NCBI GenBank assembly: GCA_947589045.1
Contig: CANQBQ010000005.1
Coordinates: forward strand, 21,358-85,357
Origin: an uncultured Clostridia bacterium
GTDB lineage: Bacteria > Bacillota > Clostridia > Monoglobales > Monoglobaceae
Direction of reading: 5' to 3'
Length of the DNA stretch: 64,000 nucleotides
The notes under the pieces are model-generated. The model searched no databases and was not told the DNA's origin. It saw only the letters and a list, made by a program, of their open reading frames with translations. Positions 35,431 to 44,306 of the stretch are shown here, in pieces (the stretch's first letter is position 1; every line of letters begins with the position of its first letter). The translations under genes were made by a program, and so were the position numbers.

Positions 35431-36330
35431 TCAGTTCTCCCCTCTGTGCAGTTCAACAGACGTTTTCATTCCGCATATCAGCGACACGAAAAACGGCGTA
35501 AGGCAAAGCGCGAGATACGCCGCCGCAAACGTAAGGCGCGGGGCGGTAAGTTCGGGCGCGGAGAACATCGGAAAATATCCGCACGCCGTCGCGCCGCAAG
35601 ATACGCCGAATATAACAAGCCCCGCCGCCGCAAAAATAAATATCAAAGCCGCCGCGTCTCTCACAGTAAATTTATATATCGAAAACGCGCTCCGCGGCGA
35701 CGTGCCGAAGCCTCGGCTTCTCATAGAGTCCGCCGTATCGACCGAATTTTCGAGCGCCCACGTCACCATAATCGAAATAATTTTTACGCCGCGCCGTATT
35801 TTAGCGATAAGTCCGCCGTCCGATGCGTCGCAGCCCATTCCCCTTTGCGCGGCGCGGATTTTTCTCATCTGCTTTACAAATCGCGGCACAAACCTGAGCG
35901 TCATCGAAATCAAAAGCGAGAGCGACGGTATGAGCCGCCCCGTGAGATAAATCAGCTTGTCCGAGGTCATAACAGTAGTCAGGCAGGAAAACCACAGCAC
36001 GGTGGCGGCAAGCATAACCGAAGCCGCCGCGCCGTACAAAATCGACTCAAGAGTCAGCGGATTTCCGTTCGGGAAATACGCGAGAACTGTAGCCCCCTTG
36101 TGATTAAAAAGCGGATTTATTATTGCCGCAAGAAGCATCATCGGAATTAAAATTTTAAGGATAAAAGAGAGCCTTCCGCGCCCTCCGAGGTACAGCGAAT
36201 AAGCCGCCGCTCCCAAAAGCGAAACAGCAAGGTATACGGGCGACATAAAAAACATCGAAAATATCAAAACAAACGCGAAATACACAAAATTAACAATCGG
36301 ATGAAACCGCGAAAACTCGTCCTTTATCAT
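35431..36330 (-). CDS. ecfT: ECF transporter transmembrane subunit EcfT
   Basis: 299 residues with about six transmembrane helices and the two cytoplasmic coupling helices carrying Ala/Arg-Gly motifs (RAAQRGMG and SMRSRGFG) that dock into the two ATPases. It passes conformational changes to the S component. It overlaps the DUF4430 gene by four bases upstream and is followed three bases later by the EcfA-EcfA'-S fusion, so the importer is complete in two polypeptides. Confidence 0.95.
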   Translation of the reverse strand: MIKDEFSRFHPIVNFVYFAFVLIFSMFFMSPVYLAVSLLGAAAYSLYLGGRGRLSFILKILIPMMLLAAIINPLFNHKGATVLAYFPNGNPLTLESILYGAAASVMLAATVLWFSCLTTVMTSDKLIYLTGRLIPSLSLLISMTLRFVPRFVKQMRKIRAAQRGMGCDASDGGLIAKIRRGVKIISIMVTWALENSVDTADSMRSRGFGTSPRSAFSIYKFTVRDAAALIFIFAAAGLVIFGVSCGATACGYFPMFSAPELTAPRLTFAAAYLALCLTPFFVSLICGMKTSVELHRGEN

Positions 36331-37025
36331 TGTACCGCCTCCGCTCCCGCATCTCTGCCCAAATCACAGGAGTATATCCACTCCACTCTGTCGCCGTTTT
36401 TAAGCACATATCTGCTGCAGCCGTAGCCCGGCGAAACGCCGTTGACCTTGTATATCCAGCCCGAAAGCGAGCCGCAGTCAAACTCATAAATATTCGCAAT
36501 ACCCTCGATATAAGCCGAATTGTACGCGGGCGTGTCGACATACTCCATATGTATTTTGTTTGCGCGGGTCTCGCGAAGGAGCAGGTCAAACACCGTCTCG
36601 CCCTCGCTAAATTCCACCGCCCGCTCCGCGTAAATCACGCCGTCGCTCGGTATTATGCCCGCCTTTTCGGGAGCGAGCTTGTCACTGTTTGAAAGTATGT
36701 TCGCGCAGCTTATCGACATTGTGCAGGTAAGCGGCGCGGCTGTTTCGCTCGGCTCGGCGTTCACCGCAACGGCGCTCTCTGTCGGCGCGGCACTTTCTGT
36801 CGGCACCGCACTTTCAGTCGGAGCAGCACTCTCTGTCGGCGCAACACTTTCTGTCGGCACGGCGCTTTCGGTCGGCGTAACGCTCTCTGTCGGCACGGCA
36901 CTCTCGGTCGGAGTCAAAATCTCGTCGGTCGAAGGCTCCGAGCCGCCGAATACGCCCCACAGCACAAGCACCGCCGACAAAATCGCGGCACATATTGCAA
37001 TTATTAAAAGTCTTTTGTTTTTCAT
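36327..37025 (-). CDS. Membrane-anchored DUF4430 protein (transcobalamin beta-domain-like)
   Basis: 232 residues from the ATG at 37025 (AGGGA upstream, four bases after the previous stop). An N-terminal membrane helix (LLIIAICAAILSAVLVLW) lacks a clear cleavage site. A low-complexity stalk follows, of about ten TESAVP/TESAAP-type repeats, then a DUF4430 domain (about 105-225) with CGSLSGWIYKVNGVSPGYG and LKNGDRVEWIYS. DUF4430 is related to the C-terminal beta domain of intrinsic factor/transcobalamin. On a stalk just outside the membrane it could pass a corrinoid to the ECF S component. Its operon partners are a toroid protein upstream and EcfT downstream. The cargo role is inferred. Confidence 0.8.
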   Translation of the reverse strand: MKNKRLLIIAICAAILSAVLVLWGVFGGSEPSTDEILTPTESAVPTESVTPTESAVPTESVAPTESAAPTESAVPTESAAPTESAVAVNAEPSETAAPLTCTMSISCANILSNSDKLAPEKAGIIPSDGVIYAERAVEFSEGETVFDLLLRETRANKIHMEYVDTPAYNSAYIEGIANIYEFDCGSLSGWIYKVNGVSPGYGCSRYVLKNGDRVEWIYSCDLGRDAGAEAVQ

Positions 37026-37029
37026 ATCA

Positions 37030-38058
37030 TCATTCCCTGATAAGTTCGACATATTTTTCGTAAGCCGATATTAGATTTTCCCGAAGCTGCATTAGTGTCT
37101 TTATGGGCTTTTCCGCGTTGGGGAGCGGAGAGGTCGCGCTCATATTGTAAAGCGAGGTTTTGCCGCCGCGCACACGCTCAAGGTCTGCAAGCGCGTAATA
37201 CGCCTGCTCCGAAGACATCAGCGAAGCCCCTCCGCCGTGAGTATGCTCGAAGCCGCCGTCCGCGGTGCGGTAGGACAAAAGCGCGTCCGAAACCGTGTTG
37301 CCGTTTTTAATAAAGCGGCTGTCATTTACGTCAATACCAAGTTCGCACAGCGCGGTCAGAACCTGAGCGCAGCTCTCCGAGGTTTTGACTCCGCCGCTCG
37401 AATATCCGCCGTCCGCGTCCTGAATTTTTGAAAGGCAATCGACCGCCGACGCGACAGCCGCACTTACGTCCGCTCTGTCGGTGTATTTTGAAAGAGCCTG
37501 GAGCGCGGTCGCGGTAACGTCGGCGTCGGGAGTGTCGCCCGACAGCGAAAAGCCGCCGTCCGCAAGCCGGAGCGAAAGGATTTCGCTTATATATTCCTCT
37601 CTGCCGCCCGAATAGCCGCCGCAGTCCAGCGCAATCAGCGCGTAAATCGCGCCGTTTATGCCCTGTCTGACCGTTTTTTCAGCGTCCGAAAGCGGCGCGG
37701 TCAGGTCATACCCCGCGAACGAGCGCGGGTCAACGCCGAGCGCGGTAAGCGCGATTATCACCCTTGAATACTCGGTGTACTTGTTCTCGCTCAAAACGCC
37801 GCCGCGCTCCTTAACGTAGTCCTCCGCGCGGGAAAGATAGCCCTCAAAGTAGCCGTCGGGGACAGCCGCGCCGCTTCGCGCAAGCCCCAGAACAGTCCAC
37901 TCGCCGCCCACCATACCGACGCTCGGCTCGGCAACCGTGTCAACAAGAAACCTTGCGGTATCCGAAAAGTCGCTACTCTCCGCAAACGCGCAGACACACA
38001 AATTTAAAATTATAAGCACCAATGCCGTTATTCTTTTAAACAAATTCATATATTTCAC
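37030..38058 (-). CDS. Secreted alpha/alpha-toroid protein (transcobalamin alpha-domain-like)
   Basis: 342 residues with a signal peptide (VLIILNLCVCAFA-E). The rest is a helical barrel of the prenyltransferase/squalene-cyclase type, recognisable by repeated DGG(F/Y) turns (ADGGFSLSGDTPDADVTATALQAL; DADGGYSSGG; TADGGFEHTHGG). The same barrel forms the alpha domain of intrinsic factor and transcobalamin. There is no cyclase DxDD motif, so an enzyme is unlikely. It has no DUF4430 domain of its own, but the next gene supplies one, as if a transcobalamin were split in two. It is closely similar to the toroid inside the 38381-43999 protein. It lies 29 bases downstream of an orphan SLH fragment. 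Confidence 0.8.
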   Translation of the reverse strand: MKYMNLFKRITALVLIILNLCVCAFAESSDFSDTARFLVDTVAEPSVGMVGGEWTVLGLARSGAAVPDGYFEGYLSRAEDYVKERGGVLSENKYTEYSRVIIALTALGVDPRSFAGYDLTAPLSDAEKTVRQGINGAIYALIALDCGGYSGGREEYISEILSLRLADGGFSLSGDTPDADVTATALQALSKYTDRADVSAAVASAVDCLSKIQDADGGYSSGGVKTSESCAQVLTALCELGIDVNDSRFIKNGNTVSDALLSYRTADGGFEHTHGGGASLMSSEQAYYALADLERVRGGKTSLYNMSATSPLPNAEKPIKTLMQLRENLISAYEKYVELIRE

Positions 38059-38087
38059 CTATTTCAAAACAGCTCGCCGCCGTATTT

Positions 38088-38411
38088 TTACAAAATGCCG
38101 TCTCTGAGAAGCTCGGCGATTATTTTTGAAGCCTCGGCGCGCGTTGCGGTTCCGAGCGGCACGAACATATTTCCGCCCCTGCCGTCTATCGCGCCGATGT
38201 TTTTAAGCCTGTACACCGCGTCCTTTGCATAGTCCGCAATCTCGCCGTCGTCCGCAAACTCCGCGCCGCCGACGCTTAAATTTTTCGCGCCGATATATTC
38301 AAGATAACGCGAAAGCATAACCGACATATCCTGACGCGTAATATATGAGTCGGGCGCAAATTCGCTCTCCGAAATTCCGTTCACGATTTCGCGCGAAACG
38401 CCCCAAACCAC
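38088..38411 (-). pseudogene. Orphan SLH-domain fragment left by a 311-bp tandem duplication
   Basis: This 107-codon frame repeats the last ~100 residues of the upstream SLH protein exactly and then ends RDGIL-stop, presumably the original C-terminus of that protein. There is no ribosome-binding site or signal peptide, so it is unlikely to be made as a separate protein. It is the true 3' end of the upstream gene, shifted out of frame by the duplication. Confidence 0.75.
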
Positions 38412-38726
38412 ATAATGAGAAGCTCGGCGATTATTTTTGAAGCCTCGGCGCGCGTTGCGGTTCCGAGCGGCACGAACATATTTCCGCCCCTGCCGTCTAT
38501 CGCGCCGATGTTTTTAAGCCTGTACACCGCGTCCTTTGCATAGTCCGCAATCTCGCCGTCGTCCGCAAACTCCGCGCCGCCGACGCTTAAATTTTTCGCG
38601 CCGATATATTCAAGATAACGCGAAAGCATAACCGACATATCCTGACGCGTAATATATGAGTCGGGCGCAAATTCGCTCTCCGAAATTCCGTTCACGATTT
38701 CGCGCGAAACGCCCCAAACCACATAA
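38105..38726. repeat. Perfect tandem duplication, 2 x 311 bp
   Basis: 38105-38415 and 38416-38726 are identical as far as I can compare. As 311 is not a multiple of three, reading from copy 2 into copy 1 changes frame and stops after IMWFGAFRAKS. Confidence 0.9.
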
Positions 38727-41700
38727 CCGGCATACCATTCATACGGCGAAACGTCCGAGAACTTATTATCGGGCGAGGGCATTTCGTCTCCGCTGAGCCT
38801 TGCAAGAACAGCCAAAAACTCCGCGCGCGTAATCTCGTCGTCGGGCGCGAAAACTCCTTTGCCCTTGCCGTTTATAATCCCGCCGACGCCCGACAGATAC
38901 TCTATGTATTCCTTCGCCCAATGCCCGTCAATGTCCGAAAATTCAGCATCTTCGGAGACGCTCGGCTCGGTCGTCGGCTTGTCGGACGCGGCGGGTTCTT
39001 TCTTTGCCGTACCCGAACCTCCGCCCGACCCTCCGCCGCTCGTACCCGAAGCCGAGGTGTAGTCGTCGCTATAATACCAGTTGACTGAGTCGCCGTTTTT
39101 CAAAATATAGTCGTTAAGACCCACGCTCGGCTTTTTGCCGTTCACGGTATAAAGCCAACCCGAATTTTTACCGTTTGTAAACTCCGAGAGGGTAACGCCG
39201 TCGGGCGTCGTTATGCTCTTTATATAGTTGTCCTCCAAGCCCGTATATGTATAGCCGTTTGCGTTTAATACCTTTTTAAACGCATCGCCGACCGTTTTGC
39301 AATCGTCGAGCGATACCGCCGTGCGGGAAATCCAGGTCGTATATTTCTCGTGTCCGTTCGCGCCGTGCGGGTCGTCGCCCGTAAGCGTAAAGTACGCCGT
39401 TCCCACGGATGTGCCGCCCGCGCTTCCTCCGCCCTGACCGCTCACCGTCACGGTCACGGCAAAGTCATCCGAAAGCCTTATCACCAGTGGCTTGCCCGCC
39501 GCGTCATACTTCTCGATTTGGAGCTTATGCGCTCCGTTTGTGAGCCTTGACTGCGGTATTGTCACCTCGCCGTTCTCGTCTGTTTTATACTCTGAGGTAA
39601 GCTCCTGTCCGTATCCCCACGTCACCGACGCGTCGGCAATCGGCACGGTAATTTCCGCTTCAATCGGGTTTCCGCTCTCGTCCTGCGAATACGAAGTGTA
39701 CGTCGCCGTAAACCTTATCACTCCGTCCGAGTTTAACCGAGATGTGTCAATCTCGGGATAAAGCATATCATAATCCCCGTAATAAAGCAAGACCTCATCG
39801 CCGCCGCTTACCTCCGCATACGAAATGCCGTAATCCGAAAGCCTGCCGTTTATGCGAAACAGCCAGCCGTCATAGCCGCCGAAATGCCCTTCGCGCTCGC
39901 CTGCTATCTCGGTTATGTACTTTCCGCCGTAGACGCTGTCCTTCATCTCTATATCGAGCTGACCCGACTCGGCAAGGCTGTTTAAAATGTCCTCCACAGT
40001 CGCGCTTCCGTCCGACTTTGCCGACACATATCCGTCAAATATATTTTCGGCCGAGCCCTCTATCCTCAATCTCACCGTGGTGGTCTTTTTAATGCTCGCG
40101 GAGTCGGTCAGGTCGTACAGCGAATTTTCGCCGCCCGCAAAGCGCAGGTACGCGTTAAAGCCGCACAGCGCCTGTATCGTGCTCATCTTTGTCGTAAAGC
40201 CGTCGGACGGCAAATGCTTAAAGCCGCCGTCCTCGGCGCGGTACGCATACAAGCCCGTTATGACATTTTTTACCGCGCTTGCGGCAAAACCGTTTTCAAT
40301 ATCTGCGGGGTCAATTCCGAGAACCGCCAGCGCAACAAGCACCTGCGCTCCCGTCTCCGAGGTTCCGAAATCACAGCTTTTGTTCATACTGTTTTTGAGG
40401 TATCCGAGCGCGTTTTCAACCGCGTCAGCCGCCGCCTCGTTTTCGCTTACATACGGCGCAAGCGCCTGCACCGCCATAGCTGTAACGTCGGCATCGCAGG
40501 AGACGTTGTCCTCCAGCCCGAACCCGCCGCTCTCCGCGTTATAATACTTTTCAAGAAGCTCCGAGACAAGCGCCTCCCTCGACCACTTCGCATCGCTCGG
40601 CACGTCAAATTTAAGGCTGTCAAGCGCGATAAGCGCCCAGACAGGCTCGTTGCCGCCCTCGGTTATGCGGTCGCTGTTATATAAAAGCGAGGGCAGATTT
40701 AAGCCGCGGAAGTTTGAAGCATCCTCGCCCGCCGCGCCGAGCGCAAGTATAACTCGGGCAACCGTGGTGGGCTTTAGCTCGGTCTCGGAGGGCGACTTGT
40801 ACGCCTGCTCCACCGAATTTAAGTATTCGTCAAGCCCGTTTGCGGCTATGCCGCTTCTGCACAGCGCGAATATATCCCACTCGTCACCGTATGCGTAGCT
40901 TTTGCCCGCGTTTAAATCCAAAAGACGGCTCACCGCCGCATCCGACGCGTCCTTTGCGAGCTTTTCGCAGTCAACCGGCGCTTCCTCTTTGCCCGAGGCG
41001 ACCGTCACCGTAAACTCTATCGGGCTTGGCGAATTTGTGCCGTCAACCGGCGTTCCGGTCACAAAAACCGTTCCCTCCGAAATGCCTGTCAGCTTAAATT
41101 TATCGTTTGCTATGCAGTATTCAAGCTCGCTTCTCGTCAGCACGCCGAGACTGTCTCTCGAAATTTCCACCTCGCCGTCCCCCTCAAAGCTCCATACCAT
41201 ATCGGGCTCGGTCACGTGATAGCCCTCCGCGCTCCTCTCGCCGACAAATGTTATCGGCAGGTCTATGCTCTCGTTTTCCTTGACCGTAAATTCATTTTCG
41301 GGAACCGAAACATCCGTTATCGGGTTAAAGTACGAAATTTTAACCTTACTCGTTCCGCTCACTTCCTCGGTGAGCTCGGGGTCGGTCGATACCGCCTTAA
41401 GAGTAAATTCTCCCGCCCTGTACGGCAGTACGGCGCGCAAAAACGAGGGAATATACTCCGCGACGTCGGGCGCGTCCGAAATAAGCTCCCAGTTATCGCG
41501 GTAACTCGCATTGTCAGGCTCGACAACCACCGTTCCCGCGCCGTGAGAGAGCGTCAAGTCCAAAAAGCTGCCGCTTCTTTCGCTGTTCGCGTTGCGCTCG
41601 TGAATTACATACTCCCCGCTCGGAGCGGGCGTAATTTTCTCAACCGGAACATACTCCGAGGTTATCTCCGCCGATGCGGACTGCCCCATACCCGACACCG

Positions 41701-43999
41701 TAACCTTGATTTTGCCCGGCTTTAAAGCATAAAACGTATTTCTTGATGAGAACACGTCGCCCTCGTAGTCGTAATCAAAGAGCAAAGGCTGTGCGTTCCT
41801 CCACGTTCCGTCTATTTCTATGCAAACCCCGATCGACGCAACCGCGCTTCCCTCGACGGTATAACTTCCGTCGCCGTTTTCGGAGGTATGCTCTCCGCCT
41901 ATTGAAATTTTCAACGCGTCGGCGGCAATCTCCGAAACGCTGACCGTAAAGCGGGTAAGCTCCTTTTCATACTGCGTTCCGCTCCACGAGGTTTTGTCAT
42001 ACACGACCACATCTATGCTTCCCGCGCCGTATATGAACAGCTCGCCGTCCTCGCTTACCAGCACATTGTTCGCGCCGCCCGAAACGGTCTGCGGCACCCA
42101 CGCGGTATCGCAGTCGCAGTCGGGGTACTCAAAGCACCCCGAAGCCGTGCCGACCTGCTCCGCCGCCTCCGCGAGCGAAATATTTATTCCGTCGGTATTC
42201 TTAAAGCTTATCGCGTCGCCGCCGTAATAACTCGTATATGAAAGCGTTGCGAAATCCTCGGGCGGAGTAAACGAGCCCTCGTCTCCGAGGTGCGGGAAGC
42301 CCTCGTCGCTGAGGGTCCACTCCTTGGAAAACTCATCTCTGCCGCCGTTGAGTATATCTATAACCGTGCGGTCGTAAAACTCGGCGCGGGAAAACGCTCT
42401 CAAGTCCCCGCTTATGCTATTGTTTTCACCTATCGCGTCGGTTGCCGTGCTATCGAGCCATACGCAGTTTTTGACCTGCGTATTTTCCTCCGACCTGCCC
42501 GCAACCGCGCCGACAAGCCCCTTTGCACTCACCGTTCCCGTAGCACAGCAGTTTATTATTGCGCCGCCCGACACGACCGCGGCGACAAAGCCGCCCGCGT
42601 TTTTCGCCGCGTCGTTATAGCCCGTGATTTTAACGTCCGCCTGAGAGAAACAGTTGACTATAACTCCCGCGCACTCAGCCGCGAGCGCGCCGAAATCGTT
42701 GGTGTTCGATGCGCTTCCCTTTATTCCGAGGTTCTGCACAACGCCGTTTTCGCCTATTTTGTTCCACAGCGGCTTGTCATTTGAAAGGGTTATCGTGTGC
42801 CCGCCGCCGTCCAGCACGCAGTCCATATCATTAAAGTAGCCGAACCACCAATCGTCAGACGTAATTTCAAGGTCATTTTCAAGGCGGTAAAAGCCGCCGC
42901 TCGTCATATTTTCAAGCTCCGCGACCGAGGTTATCGGGGTCACGTCCTTATCGCTTAAATCAACGCTTGAAGCCGCCCTCTCGCAAAGACCGTCAACCGC
43001 GGCGCGAAGCTCCTCCGCCGCCTTGACTGCCGCCGACTTTTTGGGGCTTGCGCCCGCGTCTATCCCCTCGGCTTTTTCAAGAGCGGTCTTGAACGCGCCG
43101 AAGCTCTGCGCGGTGTACAGCTTGCCGAGGTCAACCGCTTTGGCGGCTGAAATTGCCTCCGACAAACGCGCGAGGTCAGCCTCGTCCGCCTCAGGCTCGA
43201 CTGTTTCACCTCCGCTTTTTCGAGGCGCTAAAACTCCGTCCTCAACGCTCCAGGGCAAATCCCCGTCCGCAAGAACCGAATTGAATAAATCGACGTACTC
43301 CTCGGGCGAAAATTCATCAAAAGTGGTCAGAGTCACGTTACTGCCCGTGTCTATCACGGTGTTTGAGGATATGCCCTCCGACATTCCTATTCTGTCCGAG
43401 CCTACGCCCACGCAGTTTTCAATCGTACCCTCCGCGAAAAACTGAAAGTTTGCAAGAGTGCCGTAAAGAGGCGCACTGCCGGTATCGAGCTCTCCCGCAT
43501 AGAGACAACCCGACAGCGTTCCGGTAGCGGCGCTGAAGCTGCCGACAAGTCCCGCCGCATAGTCGGGCAGCCAATCATAGCCGCCCGTACCCGAATATGT
43601 AACATCCGCATATGATGCGCAGTTTCTTATCGTGCCGTTGTTTATTACCGCAAAAGAGCCGACGCTGCTCTCCGACGTAACGGTGCCGTCCAAAATCAGA
43701 TTTTTTATTACCGCACCGTCCTCTACCCTGTCAAAAAGCGGCGTACCGCAAAGCGTCAGGGTGTGACCGTCGCCGTCCAGAATGACTCCCGCGCCGACTT
43801 CGGCGGGCGACCAATCCTCCAAAACAATATCGCCCGTGAGCCGGTATTCGCCCGCGCTCATTGAGCTTAGTTCAGCCGCCGAGCCGATTTCGGTCACATC
43901 GTCGGCAAACACCGCGCCAGACCCCGACGGGAGCGCGGAAAGCGCAAATATTACAGCAATAAGCCACGCCGCAAGTCGTTTTGTCCTTTGAGTTTTCAT
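38381..43999 (-). CDS. Giant SLH-anchored surface protein with transcobalamin-like toroid and two DUF4430 domains
   Basis: 1,872 residues with a signal peptide to about 31. Residues ~35-610 carry GLUG-type repeats (AGLVGSFSAATG, VGAVAGRSEE) and a FIVAR-like helical segment. Ig-like domains follow to ~1000. An alpha/alpha toroid (~1010-1300) has VSCDADVTAMAVQAL and RAEDGGFKHLPSDG. DUF4430 copy 1 (~1305-1410) has GGYDGWLFRINGRLSDYG, and copy 2 (~1535-1646) has NSGWLYTVNGKKPSVG and LKNGDSVNWYYS. A Gly/Ser linker leads to three SLH domains that bind the cell-wall polymer. Toroid plus DUF4430 equals the intrinsic-factor/transcobalamin plan, so this is a candidate cell-surface B12 binder. A cobalamin riboswitch controls it. 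Its last ~5 residues have been replaced by 11 foreign ones through the duplication at 38105-38726; the third SLH domain is otherwise intact. Confidence 0.88.
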   Translation of the reverse strand: MKTQRTKRLAAWLIAVIFALSALPSGSGAVFADDVTEIGSAAELSSMSAGEYRLTGDIVLEDWSPAEVGAGVILDGDGHTLTLCGTPLFDRVEDGAVIKNLILDGTVTSESSVGSFAVINNGTIRNCASYADVTYSGTGGYDWLPDYAAGLVGSFSAATGTLSGCLYAGELDTGSAPLYGTLANFQFFAEGTIENCVGVGSDRIGMSEGISSNTVIDTGSNVTLTTFDEFSPEEYVDLFNSVLADGDLPWSVEDGVLAPRKSGGETVEPEADEADLARLSEAISAAKAVDLGKLYTAQSFGAFKTALEKAEGIDAGASPKKSAAVKAAEELRAAVDGLCERAASSVDLSDKDVTPITSVAELENMTSGGFYRLENDLEITSDDWWFGYFNDMDCVLDGGGHTITLSNDKPLWNKIGENGVVQNLGIKGSASNTNDFGALAAECAGVIVNCFSQADVKITGYNDAAKNAGGFVAAVVSGGAIINCCATGTVSAKGLVGAVAGRSEENTQVKNCVWLDSTATDAIGENNSISGDLRAFSRAEFYDRTVIDILNGGRDEFSKEWTLSDEGFPHLGDEGSFTPPEDFATLSYTSYYGGDAISFKNTDGINISLAEAAEQVGTASGCFEYPDCDCDTAWVPQTVSGGANNVLVSEDGELFIYGAGSIDVVVYDKTSWSGTQYEKELTRFTVSVSEIAADALKISIGGEHTSENGDGSYTVEGSAVASIGVCIEIDGTWRNAQPLLFDYDYEGDVFSSRNTFYALKPGKIKVTVSGMGQSASAEITSEYVPVEKITPAPSGEYVIHERNANSERSGSFLDLTLSHGAGTVVVEPDNASYRDNWELISDAPDVAEYIPSFLRAVLPYRAGEFTLKAVSTDPELTEEVSGTSKVKISYFNPITDVSVPENEFTVKENESIDLPITFVGERSAEGYHVTEPDMVWSFEGDGEVEISRDSLGVLTRSELEYCIANDKFKLTGISEGTVFVTGTPVDGTNSPSPIEFTVTVASGKEEAPVDCEKLAKDASDAAVSRLLDLNAGKSYAYGDEWDIFALCRSGIAANGLDEYLNSVEQAYKSPSETELKPTTVARVILALGAAGEDASNFRGLNLPSLLYNSDRITEGGNEPVWALIALDSLKFDVPSDAKWSREALVSELLEKYYNAESGGFGLEDNVSCDADVTAMAVQALAPYVSENEAAADAVENALGYLKNSMNKSCDFGTSETGAQVLVALAVLGIDPADIENGFAASAVKNVITGLYAYRAEDGGFKHLPSDGFTTKMSTIQALCGFNAYLRFAGGENSLYDLTDSASIKKTTTVRLRIEGSAENIFDGYVSAKSDGSATVEDILNSLAESGQLDIEMKDSVYGGKYITEIAGEREGHFGGYDGWLFRINGRLSDYGISYAEVSGGDEVLLYYGDYDMLYPEIDTSRLNSDGVIRFTATYTSYSQDESGNPIEAEITVPIADASVTWGYGQELTSEYKTDENGEVTIPQSRLTNGAHKLQIEKYDAAGKPLVIRLSDDFAVTVTVSGQGGGSAGGTSVGTAYFTLTGDDPHGANGHEKYTTWISRTAVSLDDCKTVGDAFKKVLNANGYTYTGLEDNYIKSITTPDGVTLSEFTNGKNSGWLYTVNGKKPSVGLNDYILKNGDSVNWYYSDDYTSASGTSGGGSGGGSGTAKKEPAASDKPTTEPSVSEDAEFSDIDGHWAKEYIEYLSGVGGIINGKGKGVFAPDDEITRAEFLAVLARLSGDEMPSPDNKFSDVSPYEWYAGYVVWGVSREIVNGISESEFAPDSYITRQDMSVMLSRYLEYIGAKNLSVGGAEFADDGEIADYAKDAVYRLKNIGAIDGRGGNMFVPLGTATRAEASKIIAELLIMWFGAFRAKS

Positions 44000-44023
44000 T
44001 TTTTTGCCTCCTTAAGCATAATA

Positions 44024-44054
44024 AAAATCTCTCCCGAATTTCGGGAGAGATTTT
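44024..44054 (-). terminator. Riboswitch expression-platform terminator
   Basis: Perfect 15-base-pair stem AAAATCTCTCCCGAA (44024-44038) with TTCGGGAGAGATTTT (44040-44054), T-run on the minus strand. It lies between the cobalamin aptamer and the start codon at 43999, as expected for transcriptional shut-off when the vitamin is plentiful. Confidence 0.85.
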
Positions 44055-44099
44055 GCGAAAGCACAACAAAAAAAGCTCGATATCCCCACCCAAAAATCG

Positions 44100-44262
44100 G
44101 TTCATTCCGCCTTCGGACAAGTATCCTGACTTGCGGCATAGCCAAAATCCGCGCCTTCTCATCATATCATATACGACAATGGCGTTATGCGGATTTTGTA
44201 ACCGCTTACAGTAGGGGTAAGCCTGTGCCGGATTTTCACCGGCTTCCATAATCCGAAGTGAT
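44100..44262 (-). promoter_or_regulatory. Cobalamin (B12) riboswitch
   Basis: On the minus strand the core reads GGAAGCCGGTGAAAATCCGG, then CACAG, then CCCCTACTGTAAGCGG, a variable hairpin, and GCCGCAAGTCAGGATACTTG: the B12-box and its pairing elements in the canonical order (GGTGnAAnnCC, ACTGT, and the GCC...CAGGA.AC box). A promoter at 44278-44306 and the terminator at 44024-44054 complete the regulatory unit. It controls the surface-binder/ECF operon 43999-32956. Confidence 0.92.
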
Positions 44263-44277
44263 ATTTTATTTTCTCAG

Positions 44278-44306
44278 ATTGTATCAGATATTTTTATCCT
44301 TGTCAA
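44278..44306 (-). promoter_or_regulatory. Promoter of the cobalamin-riboswitch operon
   Basis: Minus strand TTGACA (44301-44306), 17 bases, TACAAT (44278-44283). It lies across the stop codon of rnmV; predicted start near 44271, just ahead of the aptamer. Confidence 0.7.

Noticed and set aside
36700..36950. Short tandem repeats considered as a CRISPR or VNTR.
   Set aside because: The units are 18 bp and code in frame for TESAVP-type residues; they form the low-complexity stalk of the DUF4430 protein.
37030..38058. Toroid protein as a squalene/terpene cyclase or prenyltransferase.
   Set aside because: It is secreted, lacks a DxDD cyclase motif, and sits in a B12-riboswitch operon beside DUF4430 proteins; a binding role fits better.
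43872..44249. A 125-codon frame overlapping the start of the SLH gene.
   Set aside because: It lies over the cobalamin riboswitch and terminator; RNA structure explains the sequence.
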